A DNA stretch of 64,000 nt from Prorocentrum cordatum (taxonomy: Eukaryota > Sar > Dinophyceae > Prorocentrales > Prorocentraceae). Shown here one piece after another: positions 9,238 through 20,445 of this stretch. Location of the stretch: positions 1-64,000 of the forward strand of contig CAUYUJ010020261.1 of the NCBI GenBank assembly GCA_963575745.1, given 5' to 3'. Position 1 is the stretch's first letter, and each line of letters starts with the position of its first letter. The notes below the pieces were generated by a model. It searched no databases. It had not been told where the DNA came from and was given only the letters and a program-made list of their open reading frames with translations. Position numbers and translations under genes: made by a program.

Positions 9238-11056
9238 AGCCGCGACGGGGGCGAACGTTGAGATTCTGACCGCCGCCTTCGAGAGGCACCTGAAGTCAGC
9301 GGGCGCCAAGAACGCGTTCCGGCTTGCATCGCGCGAGCACTTGACCAAGGACCGAGCCGTTCACGGGAGGAGCCTGCACCAGATGGCTAAGCTGGTGTTT
9401 GTTTTTTTTTTGGTTCACTTCATGCCTTTCGCGCGTTCGATCGCCCCCGCTTACCTCTCCGCCCTCCCTCCTCTCTCGCTTTCCCCCTCCTGTCCGCGCC
9501 TCGCCGACAGCCTTTCCTCCTCCGCACCCCCCGCGCAGGGCAGGGTTGGCCGCCATGGGGAGATGGGGGGTGGAGGTCCAGGATGGCGGGGGAGACCGAG
9601 TGGCAGGAGGGCAAGGCGGAGGATGAGCGCGAGGAGCGGAGGGAGGAGCAGAGCAGGAAGGGGGAGGGAGGAGGGGCTTCTCTTCCAGGTGGAGGTGCTC
9701 CTGGACGCCTGCCCTTCCGCGGAGTGCCACTTCACGACGATGAGGTCCGCGCTCGTTCCCGTGATTACGAAGCGCCCAGGGCGCAATCGAGGTTCGAGGC
9801 CCGAAGTTCGAGGATGGGAGAACGAGAAGGAGGGGGGGGATGGCGGAGGAGGAGGAGAAGGAGGGGAAGGATCAATAGCAGGATGAACAGTGGGACTGAC
9901 GAGATGGCATCAACGAGAGATCTCGTTGACAGACGTCAGATCTGACGTTCGACAAACGTTTGACAAACGTTTGGCAAACGTCATATCTGACGTTCGGCAA
10001 ACGTTTGACAAACGTCAGATCTTACGTTTATCAAACGTTTAACAAACGTCAGATCTTACGTTTATCAAACGTTTGACAAACGTCAGATCTGACGTTTGGT
10101 CAGACGTCATATTTTTACGGGTATGTCACGTTTGTCAAACGTACGCTACCCTGTTCAGCCCCGAGCGCCCCAGGTATCCGAGGTGCACCGCAGAGGATCC
10201 GTCCAAGACTCCCTTCCAGCGCGCGGGCTCGCTGGCGGACAAACTCACGACAGTGTTAAAACACTTGCGCCGCATCAGGGACAATGATGTTCGCCTCCGC
10301 CAGGACCGAGCCCGCGGGGGGGGGGTGAGGATGATGGGGAAGGGGGGCGAGGAAGAGGGAGCTGGAGGGGAAGTCAGGGGGGGCGCAGTGGGGGAGGGAA
10401 TCGAGGCCGTCTCGAAAGCGTCTGGAACCGTCTTGTGCCATTCAGGGCCGCATCGGTAGCATCGTGGCTGTCTTGGTAGCCGTCTTGGAGGCCATCTTGG
10501 CCATCAGGCCCGTGGAAGGGCCTCCTCCACCCCTCCTCCCCAGCCCACTCGCCGAACCCTCGCCCCGAGCCCAGGCGGTTCGAGATCTGGAGCCGCGCGA
10601 GAAGGACAGCATCAATTTCTTCTTGCACAAGATGGGCAGCTCCAACCACGCGTCCGAGGCGGCTCGGGGGCTGGGCGATGGGGCGAGTGGGAGGGGGGGG
10701 GAATCGTCGAACGACGGACTTGCTCCTCCTTCTTGATGTTTCTTCTTCTCCTCCTTTTCCTCTTCCTCCTCCTCCTCCTCCTCCCCATCCGCTGATCGCG
10801 TTGCTGCTCGCAGTTTCTGTCGCCTCGGTCTCGGCCGCGGCCTCTTCCCCCCCCGCCCTTCCTCCTGCCCCGCCGCTCCGAGGCTGGCGACGACGAGGGC
10901 GAGGGCGACGAGGGCCAGGACGAGCCCCTGCCGATCGCGGACACGACCTTGTCAGACGCCTCGCTGAAGGCGCCCGCTTGCTGTTTCGTTTGTTCGTTCT
11001 CTCAATGGTTATTCCCATCATTCTTTCTCTCTCTCTCTATAGATTTATCCTTCCCC

Positions 11057-11089
<33 letters not shown>

Positions 11090-11368
11090 CGCCCAGAGGT
11101 TCTCATTACTTGGTCCTCTATCGCATCTATATTCAGCAGGTATCTTCAATCCTCGGCCCTCACTGTTTGTTTCTCTCTCTCTCTCTCTCTCTCACTCACT
11201 CGCTCTCTCTCTCTCTCTCTCTATCTGTCTATTCAGAGGCCCCCGCTACGGCGGGGGCTCCGGACGAGGGCCCTAATTCTCGGGGCCCAGACCCCTGGCA
11301 CCCTTTCTTGTTTCAAGGCGGGGAGTGTGGCTCGCGACTGGTGTTCCTGCGATTGGCCCGATGTGTGA
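9238..11368 (+). CDS. Six-exon gene of unknown function
   Basis: Six exons join with consistent phase: 9238-9394, 9689-9771, 10174-10309, 10446-10682, 10814-10975 and 11237-11368 (TGA). Junctions include GTGTTT after MAKL, and GC donors GCGCCC (9772), GCCCGC (10310), GCGAGT (10683) and GCTTGC (10976); acceptors include TCTTCCAG, GCCCCAG, CATTCAG and CTCGCAG. The predicted protein (about 300 residues, N-terminus not found) has a helical Lys/Arg-rich start (TAAFERHLKSAGAKNAFRLA), DKLTTVLKHLRRIRDNDVRL, a hydrophobic stretch IVAVLVAVLEAILAI and an acidic segment DDEGEGDEGQDE. No domain is recognised. Its stop is about 160 bp before the next gene's spliced-leader relic. The last exon has a second possible frame, so the C-terminus is least certain. 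Confidence 0.5.
9930..10145. repeat. ACGTTTGnCAAACGT palindrome array inside an intron
   Basis: Within the second intron of the six-exon gene are about ten copies of the palindromic core ACGTTTG(A/G/T)CAAACGT, interleaved with (A/C)AGATCTGACG or AGATCTTACG. It is related to the palindromes at 15.4 kb. Confidence 0.9.
11020..11232. repeat. CT dinucleotide tracts in last intron
   Basis: Three (CT)n blocks at about 11022-11040, 11058-11088 and 11172-11222 lie in the intron before the last exon and supply its polypyrimidine tract. Confidence 0.85.
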
Positions 11369-11531
11369 ATATATTGGTTACTTTTCTTATCTTGTTACGT
11401 TGCATAGATCTTATATAAATGTCTCTGTGATTGTTACATGTGATTGTATATTGTTACATATGATCTTATATAAATGTCTCTGTTCCCTGATGGTTGCCCC
11501 CCCATACAAATCATCTGAGCCCCCCCTCTCA

Positions 11532-11553
11532 TCCGTAGCCATTTGGGCTGAAG
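11532..11553 (+). other. Spliced-leader relic in 5' UTR
   Basis: TCCGTAGCCATTTGGGCTGA plus AG matches the 22-base dinoflagellate spliced leader at 20 positions. It lies 64 bases upstream of the ATG at 11618, where a mature trans-spliced leader would sit in a retroposed mRNA. Confidence 0.8.
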
Positions 11554-11617
11554 CGATTTCGGCGCTTCACTTGCGCCGCGGCGTCGTCGGCCCCAGCAGG
11601 CCGCCTGAGGCGCCGCC

Positions 11618-13060
11618 ATGGGCAAGACCATCGAGGCCTTGGCAGCGCTTTTTTTCTTGCCTAAGCGCTGGCGCCAGCTGCAGCAGTGCCGTCACAGCAA
11701 CATGATGTTGATGTTCATCGAGTGGTTGCTCCCCGTCCTGCCTTTCCTGGACACTCCCGATCCAGACAAGCCGCCGTTGAGGTTCGTGGAGATCGCGCCC
11801 GCGGCCAGCTCTATCACCACGGAATGTCGCGCGTGTGGCCAGTCTTTGACGTGCCCGCACTTGTCGCACGATGATTTCGACATCACCACGGACGCGGGGT
11901 ACACGCGCCTAGTCCAGATCGCCTTGCGCCTCGAGAGCGGGGCTTTCGTGTGGTTCAAGTTGCCCGACGACACGTGGATGAGCTGGCAGACGGAGTTTCA
12001 GCGCAAGCCAAACCGTTTGGGGAACATCGAAATGGAGAAGGTCAAGGTGGAGAACTTGAGGATCCAGCGGGGCTGCGTCCTGTCCACTCTCCTCTGGCTG
12101 CGCGGGGCGCCACAGGGTGAAACATCGGGGGCGGGGGTCTTTGGAAATTGGTTCGGGGTCCATCGTCCTGTGTTCCACGTTGATTTCGGCGTCTTGTGCA
12201 TTTTCCTTGGTTTTGGACATTTTTTCGGGGTGCCCCGTGCAAGCTCTGTGGCGCTGCCGCCAGGTGCATTCGGCTTGGGAGTTCCCGACGTTGTCGTTCG
12301 CTCCCAAGGCGCCGTATTTCGAGATGATCAGAAAGCTGACCATGGTTGGCAAATTCCCCGTTACCCGCCCCAATATGTCCTCCGCCCTGCAGCGTTACTA
12401 CATTTATTGTACCAGCCACCAGATTAAGCGCATGCAAGGGAACATGCAGATGCACAACAAAATCCCCGCCTACAACAATTTCAAGACATTCGCCGAGGAC
12501 ATCGCGACGGTGGTGTCGGCCACCTTCGCTCAAGACCCTCCTGAAGGCGACATTGAAGCAACGTTTGGCTGGAGGCAGGATACCTCCTTTGCTTTCCTCC
12601 AACTCGTCCTCCAATAGTTTTCCCCCCGCTCATCCCTTCTCTCCCGATCCCCTCCTCTCCGCTCAGGGTCAGCTCTGCAGGGAAGATCGAGAAGAGCCAG
12701 CAGGACAGTCCCAGCGAGAGCCCCGTGAAGTCGACCGAGGGCTCCGCGGAGAAGCGCCGTCGCGTCTTGCACAAGTCGCAAGATATCGAGATGGCGTTTT
12801 CGGTTTCGTCGGGGTCGTCGCCTGAGCCTACGGCTTCTCCTGCGCCTACGCCCCCCGCGCCTAGGGCCCCTGCGTCCCCCGCGCCTACGTCTTCCGCGTC
12901 GTCGACGGCTGCGCCATCGGCAGCTGGGCTTACCTCGACTATGCCGACCCCGTCGACGGCGTCGAGGTCGTCGAGGCCGCCAGCCGCGGAGGACCCCGCG
13001 GACTGGTCCAACAGGGAGCTGATGATGCTCGCTCGCCTCATCAAGTACGACGGCAATTGA
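11618..13060 (+). CDS. Three-exon gene, CxxC..CxH-motif protein
   Basis: The exons 11618-12116, 12244-12574 and 12667-13060 total 1224 nt and give a 407-residue protein. The start is an ATG in GCCGCCATGG context with an in-frame TGA four codons upstream. Intron 1 is GTGAAA..TGCAAG (phase 1); intron 2 has a GC donor (GCAGGA..CGCTCAG, phase 2). Residues 70-84 read CRACGQSLTCPHLSH, a possible zinc-binding C-x2-C-x5-C-x-H-x2-H. Around it are FIEWLLPVLPFL and a mixed alpha/beta stretch to residue 270 (YFEMIRKLTMVGKFPVTRPN). The C-terminal 130 residues are low complexity, first Ser/Lys-rich (EKRRRVLHKSQDIEM), then Ala/Pro/Ser repeats, ending in a short ordered tail (NRELMMLARLIKYDGN). No family is recognised. 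It may be nuclear, judging only from KRRR. Confidence 0.65.
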
Positions 13061-13361
13061 GCTGGCGCGCATTTGGCGTTTGGCGCGTAGACCTCCTGTC
13101 GATAGTTCGTCTTCTCGCCCTCTAGTCCCTCCTCCTCCCCCGCCTGCTTCCCCCCCCCTCGCATCCATGGGCTCTCCCCCTCCTCCTCCTCCGCCTCCTC
13201 CTCTTCCGCCCCCTCCAACTCCTCGCCCCGCATCTCCGCGCTCTGCTTCTTCGTCAGAGGAATTAAATTCGAGTATATGATGAGGGAGGAGAAGGAGGAG
13301 GAGCGGACGGATTGCCGACGCTAAGCTGCCAAGCAGGGGGTGCGACGCAGTCGCGGGGCTC

Positions 13362-13476
13362 GACTGCGTTTAGTGTTGCAGCTGACCCATGATTCATTTG
13401 CCGCGCTGAGATTTGCCAGTGAAAACACAACCATAGTCAGCGTCGCTTGATGGTTGAGTTGTTTGCCTGCTCACAC
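13362..13476. repeat. 3'-flank repeat shared by adjacent genes (copy 1)
   Basis: About 115 bases beginning CTGCGT.TAGTGTTGCAGCTG and ending GATGGTTGA..TGTTTGCCTGCTCACA are repeated with few changes at 14670-14783. Each copy lies 150-300 bp after the stop codon of one gene. Confidence 0.85.
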
Positions 13477-13753
13477 GCACGCTCTCTCTCTCTCAGTTTG
13501 CAGTAGAAAGCGCAGAGGGAGGGAAGCGAAGAGGAAAACGATGAGGAGCAGAGGGAGGAAAACGGTGATGAGGAGCAGTAGAAAACGATGCAGATTCTAA
13601 ACATGAAGCCATCCCTATTCACGACTATGGAGGCTCGGGGAGGCTGGAGGAGGCTCAGGGAAGCATCAGGAGGAGGAGGACGAGGAGGATGAGAAGGAGG
13701 AGGCGAAGGAGGATAAGGGTGAGGAGGAGGAGGAGGAGGAGCTTGTGGGCGGT

Positions 13754-14518
13754 ATGGAGACACTCTCATGCGCCATGGTTGCATCATGCATGTTATCCTT
13801 TCGCGAGGCCATCATGCGAGCGATCAAGCACGTCGACGACGCTCCTGCCACGCCGGACCCGAAGCGCAGCAAGGTCGACGACGACGACGACGACGAGGAC
13901 AAGCTGCTGAGCATCGCCAAAGGCACCAAGCCCATTCCAGGGTCCAAGAAGGTGCTCAAGGATCTGCGCCATTTGGCTGCGTTTCCAAATATGGGGGCGG
14001 GCAGCGAGCGAGGGGCAGCGGCAGCGAGGGCAGACGGGTTAGGGAGGATGAGGTGGATAAGACAGGCGATGACGAGGACGAAAGCGAAGGTCCATGTATA
14101 GTTTCGCTTGACGTGTGTATATTGGGTTTGTGTCGTTTGCATCAGAGCTTATGACGTTTGATGTTATACTTGCTTGGCGCGATTTTCAGTAGTGTGCACA
14201 TAAACAGAAGGCGCGTTTCTCCAGGCGACCATCAAGGCTGCCAAGAAGCAGCACTCCGACTCCATCAGCGCCGAATGCTTGATCAGGACTTCGCCGCACA
14301 AAAAGCTCGGGTCTTTGCGTGCGGCATACGCGAAGGACAAGAGCTACATCGTCTCGGAGGACAAGAAGTCTGGGAAAGCGCCCCTCTTCGTGGAGTTCGT
14401 CAGCAAAAAGTTTGCTGACCACGCCAAGCTCGCGTCCAAGCTGATGAAGATCGCCAGCGAGAAGGCGTACACTAAGGACCAGGCGCGTGAGTGGCGCGAC
14501 AATCAGATCGGCCACTAG
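13754..14518 (+). CDS. Two-exon Lys-rich protein, unknown function
   Basis: The first ATG of the frame is at 13754. Exon 1 is 13754-13975, ending ..KKVLKDLRHL before a GC donor (GCTGCG). Exon 2 is 14225-14518 after TTTCTCCAG and ends with TAG. The product is about 171 residues: a Cys/Met-rich start (METLSCAMVASCMLSF), a nuclear-signal-like PDPKRSKVDDDDDDEDK, then a basic helical body (IKAAKKQHSDSISAECL, FVEFVSKKFADHAKLASKLM) ending REWRDNQIGH. Alternative donors at GTTTCC or GCGGGC are possible, but only phase 0 suits the acceptor. No family is recognised. The 3' flank is duplicated from the preceding gene. Confidence 0.55.
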
Positions 14519-14669
14519 GCTGAGGATGAGGGGAATGAGGGTGAGGAGGACGAGGAGGAGTATGAGGAGGAGCGAGGGGCGGTTGACGACAGTAGCGCGG
14601 GGCTGCCCAGCGCAGGGGCGTTAGGGGAATATCGCCCGTTGACGGGTGCTGGCAGCCTTCGTTCTGATC

Positions 14670-14783
14670 GACTGCGTCTAGTGTTGCAGCTGGTTCGTGA
14701 TTCATTTGCCACGCTGAGATTTGCAAGTGAAAATGTACGTATGTTCGGCGTCGCTTGATGGTTGACATGTTTGCCTGCTCACA
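14670..14783. repeat. 3'-flank repeat shared by adjacent genes (copy 2)
   Basis: Second copy of the 13362-13476 sequence, about 150 bases after the TAG of the two-exon gene. The same strand and the same position relative to a stop codon suggest that the end of a transcription unit was duplicated. Confidence 0.85.
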
Positions 14784-16015
14784 ATTGCGATTATCCAGCG
14801 GTCGTTGATAGTAGGCATTCTTGAACCCCCTGATCCCGATATATTTCGAACGCCTTCCTATTTCAACAATCGATAGTCCTAGATGCTGTTTGATCATCGT
14901 TGAGCAGGCCTCAACCACATATAATTGCCCTGTCGTTCCACTTCATGTTCCTGTCTAAGTATTATGGCAGCTTGGTATTGCACAACGTTCTGCCGCCATA
15001 TATATGATTATAATGTTATGAAGTGCATGTCCTGTCAACTGAAATATGAGCAGGGCGTCAATGCGATGGCATTCAATAACGCAATAATTTGAAACAGTAT
15101 AACATTGCTAATAAATAATACGGGCTCTAATACTAATGCAAACATAACTCATTCTATAGACCAGGTTTGTTTCAACCACGCAACAAACAACTGTGTAATC
15201 AGAAATACATGATACTTGCAGAAGTCGAGATGATATTGGCAATATTCAGCGTATATTATGATGTAGCAATGGCATGATTACAGCATATATTTGAAATAAG
15301 TACGTACGATATTGTGAATTAAAAAACATTGTATATAAAAGTATTGTATTTGTGTTGAATTAATGTAATCGAATAATATCTTGCGTTTGCAGTGTATCTT
15401 ACGTTTATCTTACGTTTTACAAACGTAAGATGAATATCTTACGTTTGTCTTACGTTTGGCAAACGTAAGACGAAATCGTCTTACGTTTGCCAAACGTAAG
15501 ACAAACGTAAGATATCGATCTTACGTTTGCAAAACGTAAGATAAACGTAAGATCTTGAGTGTTTTTTTTTCGGTTAATTTATTTTTATGATTAAAAACCA
15601 TAGACAACACCTTCATATATATTTAAAACCACACAATATAATATTGATCAAATAAGTATGTTGTGATATAATGGACACTTAATGCATATACTAGTATATA
15701 TATATTGAACATACGACGTATTTACATGTACAAGTTGTGCAACACAGTGTTTACATTATCATTTTTTCGTGTCAAATTGGTGGGACTACTGACAATTATG
15801 TTGCTTCGTTATTGTTGAGGTTATTGTATGTGGTGTGGCTCGACATGTTCGTTTTCGTTGACCTCTAGATATTTGACTCAATGGTACTTGTTAATCCTAT
15901 CGCATCGCCTACACATTTACACGTGTTCTATCATCCACGCAGAGACACGCAAATTGTGGCGTGAACTTTGCGACACAATATGTCCATCTGAACATTACCT
16001 TATTAATCATATCAC
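14784..16015. other. AT-rich intergenic region
   Basis: Base composition shifts from GC-rich to clearly AT-rich between about 14.8 and 15.83 kb. No open frame of note is present. It contains the palindrome cluster at 15385-15560. The change in composition suggests a different origin from the flanking genic DNA. Confidence 0.6.
15385..15560. repeat. CTTACGTTTG/CAAACGTAAG palindromes, one perfect 37-bp pair
   Basis: Nested inverted repeats. 15436-15472 and 15477-15513 are perfect reverse complements (37 bp) around the 4-base spacer AAAT, and each arm itself contains the palindrome TTACGTTTGGCAAACGTAA. Further half-copies lie on both sides. Confidence 0.95.
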
Positions 16016-18842
16016 ATGGCTCGTCCTCGCGGCAAGGCGGGAAACGTTTCGGCATCGTCTTGCGATTCCACTCCCAGCCTCGCTCGCGGCGCCATGGCGA
16101 CGAAGGGCAAGGGCGCGAAAGGCAAGGGCGCTGTCATTAAGAAGTCGTTGAAGGCGAAGGCGGCAGGGAAGGCCAAGGCTGCGGCCAAGAGGCCTGCCGC
16201 GGCTACCACAGGTTGCCTCGCCATCGTTCCAGCTGATAAAAAAGGGACTCGCCGAGAGCAAACAGACAACCCCGCCATAATTCAAGTCGATATGCACGGG
16301 GGCTTGCGCTGGCTTTCCTGTATTTTTAATTGGGGGTCCTGCTCAGCGCTATCAGCCCCCTCATCCCCGTGAACATGGCATTTGTTTATATCCCCATCCC
16401 CCCCCCCCCCCGCTTGCGCCCAGTGCCTCCCTGGCCACCGCCTCAGGATTGCGAGGACCAACCTGCTGGAGGAGGCGAAGGGCTTGGACTTCGACGGCAG
16501 GGTCGAGCTCTTCAAGGCCCGCTTTGTTTCATGTTGAATCAGCATTGTGACATGTGTATCCTCCTCGATATTTGAAATGTTTGCAGCCACCCCTCGCAGT
16601 GTTTCAACCTCCCCCTCACCATGTTGCATCAGTTCACTTGTCTCACGTTGTAGCTTTGTCAGCATCATTTGCCGATGTACAAATTCCTGCGGAGGCGAAG
16701 GGCGACGTCAACGACCCCTCCTCGTTCCGCGCGCTCTTCTCGAAGGATGAGATTTCCGCGCTGTACGGGAGGTTCGGCACGTCGAGGCAGCAGAATGCAG
16801 ATGCGGAGACGGCTTACGAGGAGGCCCGCGGCTTCGGATATCTGTTTCAATTGTCGCATTTTACAGCGTGTATTTCGCCTCCACCCCTCTAAATTGTTTG
16901 CTCCGCTTCTCTTCCCACTCTCATGTTCTCTCTCCATGTCTTCAGGTTCCAATCCAGCGTCCCATGAATTAACCCGTTCCTCTCCAGCTCCCCCTGCCCA
17001 CTCCCCAGCTTCCTCTGCGAGCCAGGCTGGCAAGGTGGGCGCTGGGAAGGTGAACGTTGCCAAGCAGAAGTTGCTGATGGCCTGGATACAGGCTTGCGCC
17101 CCCTCACTGTCTTAGTGCGTTTCCCTGGCCCGCCGACAATGTATCGCCGCTCTTTCTGGAGCGGATGGTTTCTTTATTTGTGTTGTTCACGAGTCTAGCA
17201 TTTAATCTGATATGAATGCAATTTCCTTGGCATGGCTGGGGTGCAGTACGTGCAATTATGCTGTATATTTACATGCGTACAAGCGTACACGCACATACCT
17301 GCATTTGCGTGCATGTATATATACACCGTAGGAAAGAGATGAGAGCGAGAGAGAGAGAGAGAGAGATCACCACGCGTATGTTTGTATGACATTATATATG
17401 CTGCATACATCTTGGCACGTATGGATGCTCGCGCACATCTGGAAAACTAAAAAAAACATTGTGACAATATCTAGAGGACCCCAAGATGGAGAACACATTT
17501 TGGCAGATGTGCACTGAGATCGGCTTCAAGCACGGCTTTCGCCAGAAGAAGCATTGGGAGCCCTGGAAGTTCTTTTGTGACAAATACGGGGAGGAGGAGG
17601 CGCAGGGGATGCTGGGCGACGGGAAGCTCGAAGTGACGGATGATGGGATAGCGCCGCCGAATCGTCGCAATGTCACGAAGTGTTGGGACTTTGAATTGTC
17701 TCGTCGTGGCGCGCAGAGATGTCTCGTCGGGCGCGCCGAAATGTCGGGGCCGCGGATGAGGGATGAGGAGGGATGAGGAGGGTGGGAGGGAGGAGCGCGG
17801 AGTTGCGCGCAGGAAATTCTCGTCGGTGCGATTGCATCTGTAGTGAGATACATCGTTTGGCAGGGTCTCGTCGTCGCTGTCCTGAGATCATCCAACCCCC
17901 TGAGATCTTCTGATCAATTTCCGCGTCGACCTCCTCCTCCCCGCCGTCGTCGTCATATCAATTTCCGCGTCGACCTCCTCCTCTCCCCCGTCGTCGTCAT
18001 TGCCGCCAGGCCCCCTCTCCTCATCAACGCAATAATACAATTTCGCCCAGTCGAAGCGGAACCCTCGCAATAAGAAGCGCTTCTTGTACTTGGAGGTCGA
18101 CGAGACGGAGGAGAAGGAGCTCAGCCGGAAGAAGACGACCAAGGCGAAGGGCCAGAAGGAGCTGACTGGTGGTGAGTACAGCTGGCTCACGAAGGCGATG
18201 ACGAGGGGCAAGGTGGCGGCCATCGCAGACGGAACCCATTTATAACCCTCCCGCAGCATCTTCTGTGTTATTGTGTGTTTGCTACTATCGCAGCGGTTGC
18301 TATCAACTATCTGGTTATTATTGTTTAGCTATATTGCCGTGGCTGTCATAGAAAATCCTCTTTATGATTCAGACGATGGCGATGTAGCATTGTTTCCCAG
18401 ACGTGACTCGGATATCATATTCTTGCATTATCATAATGGTGTTTCTGCATTGTCTTCTGTGCCACTGCCAAAGAACGGCTGTCCGATCAGCCGACTTCGA
18501 CACTCTGGGGCACGAGCGCAGCGACCCTGAGTCGGAGGAGGCCCCCTTGCTGCAGGGGACTGCGCGGGGCGGCCGCGGTCGCGGCCGCGGTCGCGGCGCC
18601 AGTCGCGGCGCTGGCGGCGGCGCTGGCGGCGGCGCTGGCGGCGGCGCTGGTGGCGGCGCTGCTCGCGGCGCTGGGAAGGATTGTGCGGGGCCCAATGATA
18701 TGCGCCACCGCCGCCTCCCTCGCCCTCCCCTCCTCCTCCCTCCTCTTCGTCTCCTCTCTCCTTGGAGACGACGACGGGATGGAGGTGGCGGTGGTGCATC
18801 TATATTTGTGGGCCCCTCGCATTGCTTGCAATGGGGGGGGAG

Positions 18843-18912
<70 letters not shown>

Positions 18913-20090
18913 TGTCTGCGCATGAAAACAAAACGGTAGATAAGGACAAGAAGTTCGAGAGCTTGGCCAAGCCGCTCTTGGAGGTCAAGAAGGAGGACAT
19001 GAGCACGCTGGAGGACGCCACCGAGCTGGCGAAGGAGTTCGCTGCAGCGGCTTCGGCCGAATGGGCGCGTCAATTGTCCCGCTTGCACCGCCCTCCCCTA
19101 ACTGGTGAGATGCGTGCAGAACCGTGTGTATGTGCGTGTGTGTGAGCGTGTGTGTGGGTGTGTGTGTGTGTGTGCGTGTGTGTGGAGCTTGCTGGCGCAT
19201 GTGTGTGTTCTTGTGTATGTATGCGTGGTTGCATGTCTGTGCGTGCGTGCGTGCTTATGTTTTGTGTTCGTGTCTGTGAGTTCCTTTTTGCTATCGTAAG
19301 TTCTTATTTGAATATTTATCAACGCAAGTTATGATTGTACACATATACATATAGACGTGCAAACGCAACATGCGCGCATAATTGGATGGGTGTACTTGCT
19401 TGTTTGTACGTGTGTGACGCTTGACAGACGTTTGATAGACATAACTGTCTGCGTGAAATTCTCAGCATGTAAGACACGCGCATGCCTTTACTCTCATGTG
19501 CCCAGGTTGGCGCCAAGATCATGGTGAAGGAGATGACCGCGTACAACTGTTCCTTGAACCTGAAGGGCAAGGAGGCCTGCTGGCCTCGGGGCTCTCCGCG
19601 GATTCTCATCGCCGTTGTTTCATTCTCATGAGTGCATTCTCAGTAGTGCATTATGTTTCATTTTCTTCGGTGGGTTTCGTGAATCTTCATTTGTTATGTT
19701 AGCATATGTCCATATTGTTAGTGCAATATTTCTCATAAGCTTGATTATGATGTGTTCGTTCTCTTACATTGTTTGCATGTCCCATTGTTTGCGTTATTGT
19801 AGTCTTATAATTTGCATCCCCCTGACGGAACTCCCCCCCTGTCTTTTGTTGCAATGCATTCCTCATTCTGCTTCCCTGTCGCATCCCCCGACCCCCCCCC
19901 TCCGCGCTAGCCCGCTGCGCCCCCGCGGCGATGCCCCGAGGTGCTGGGCCAGATGAGGGCGGCCCTCCAGGAAATCGAGAACCTCCAGATGGCCACGACC
20001 CCCAGCCTCGCCGCGTTCCAGAAAGCCTTCAAGAACAGCACAAAGGTTTTCAAGGCGGCGTTGGCGCTTCCGCTCATGAAGGGCAAGTAG
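16016..20090 (+). CDS. Ten-exon Lys/Ala-rich protein, unknown function
   Basis: Exon model: 16016-16285, 16424-16525, 16695-16830, 17009-17091, 17477-17632, 18051-18207, 18491 to about 18560 or later, 18940-19064, 19506-19574 and 19941-20090 (TAG). Phases agree at every junction except exon 7, whose 3' end falls in Gly/Arg repeats. Several donors are GC (16831, 17092, 18208, 19065, 19575). The start may be ATG 16016 or 16094. The protein opens with a histone-like basic arm (KGKGAKGKGAVIKKSLKAKA). Helical segments follow: LLEEAKGLDFDGRVELFKAR, then KDEISALYGRFGTSRQQN, the aromatic ENTFWQMCTEIGFKHGFRQK, then KKRFLYLEVDETEEKELSRK and a C-terminal helix (VLGQMRAALQEIENLQM) ending MKGK. No family is recognised. 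The basic arm suggests nucleic-acid binding, by inference only. Confidence 0.6.
18838..19290. repeat. GA and GT microsatellites in introns
   Basis: (GA)n at 18838-18912 lies before exon 8, and interrupted (GT)n with GTGC/GTAT variants at 19115-19280 lies in the following intron. They explain the Arg/Glu and Val/Cys open frames there. Confidence 0.85.
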
Positions 20091-20445
20091 GTAGGGGCTG
20101 GCTCCGCGTTTTGAATGAGGTCGAACCTATTTGTCGCCCAGGTTGTGCCAGCTTCCTGCGAACGCATTTCACGCTGAAGCTTCCACTTATAAGTTTTGAG
20201 TCCCAAATGTCATATGGCTTGTTTTACCACGTACCCGCTTACATGGACCCCTTGAAACCGTTTCTGCGTTCAAGGTAGCTTTGCATTCCTGCGCGGTTGC
20301 CACTTTGCCGCGACGAGTGCTTTGGCGCAGAGGGTTGCGCCGCGTTTGCTAAAATATTTAGGCCCCGCCATTCTCCCCCAATTCCACAGCGTGGAATCGT
20401 TCCCTCGCCGTGCAGCCACTGCCCCCCAAGCCTCGCGATTGGGCG

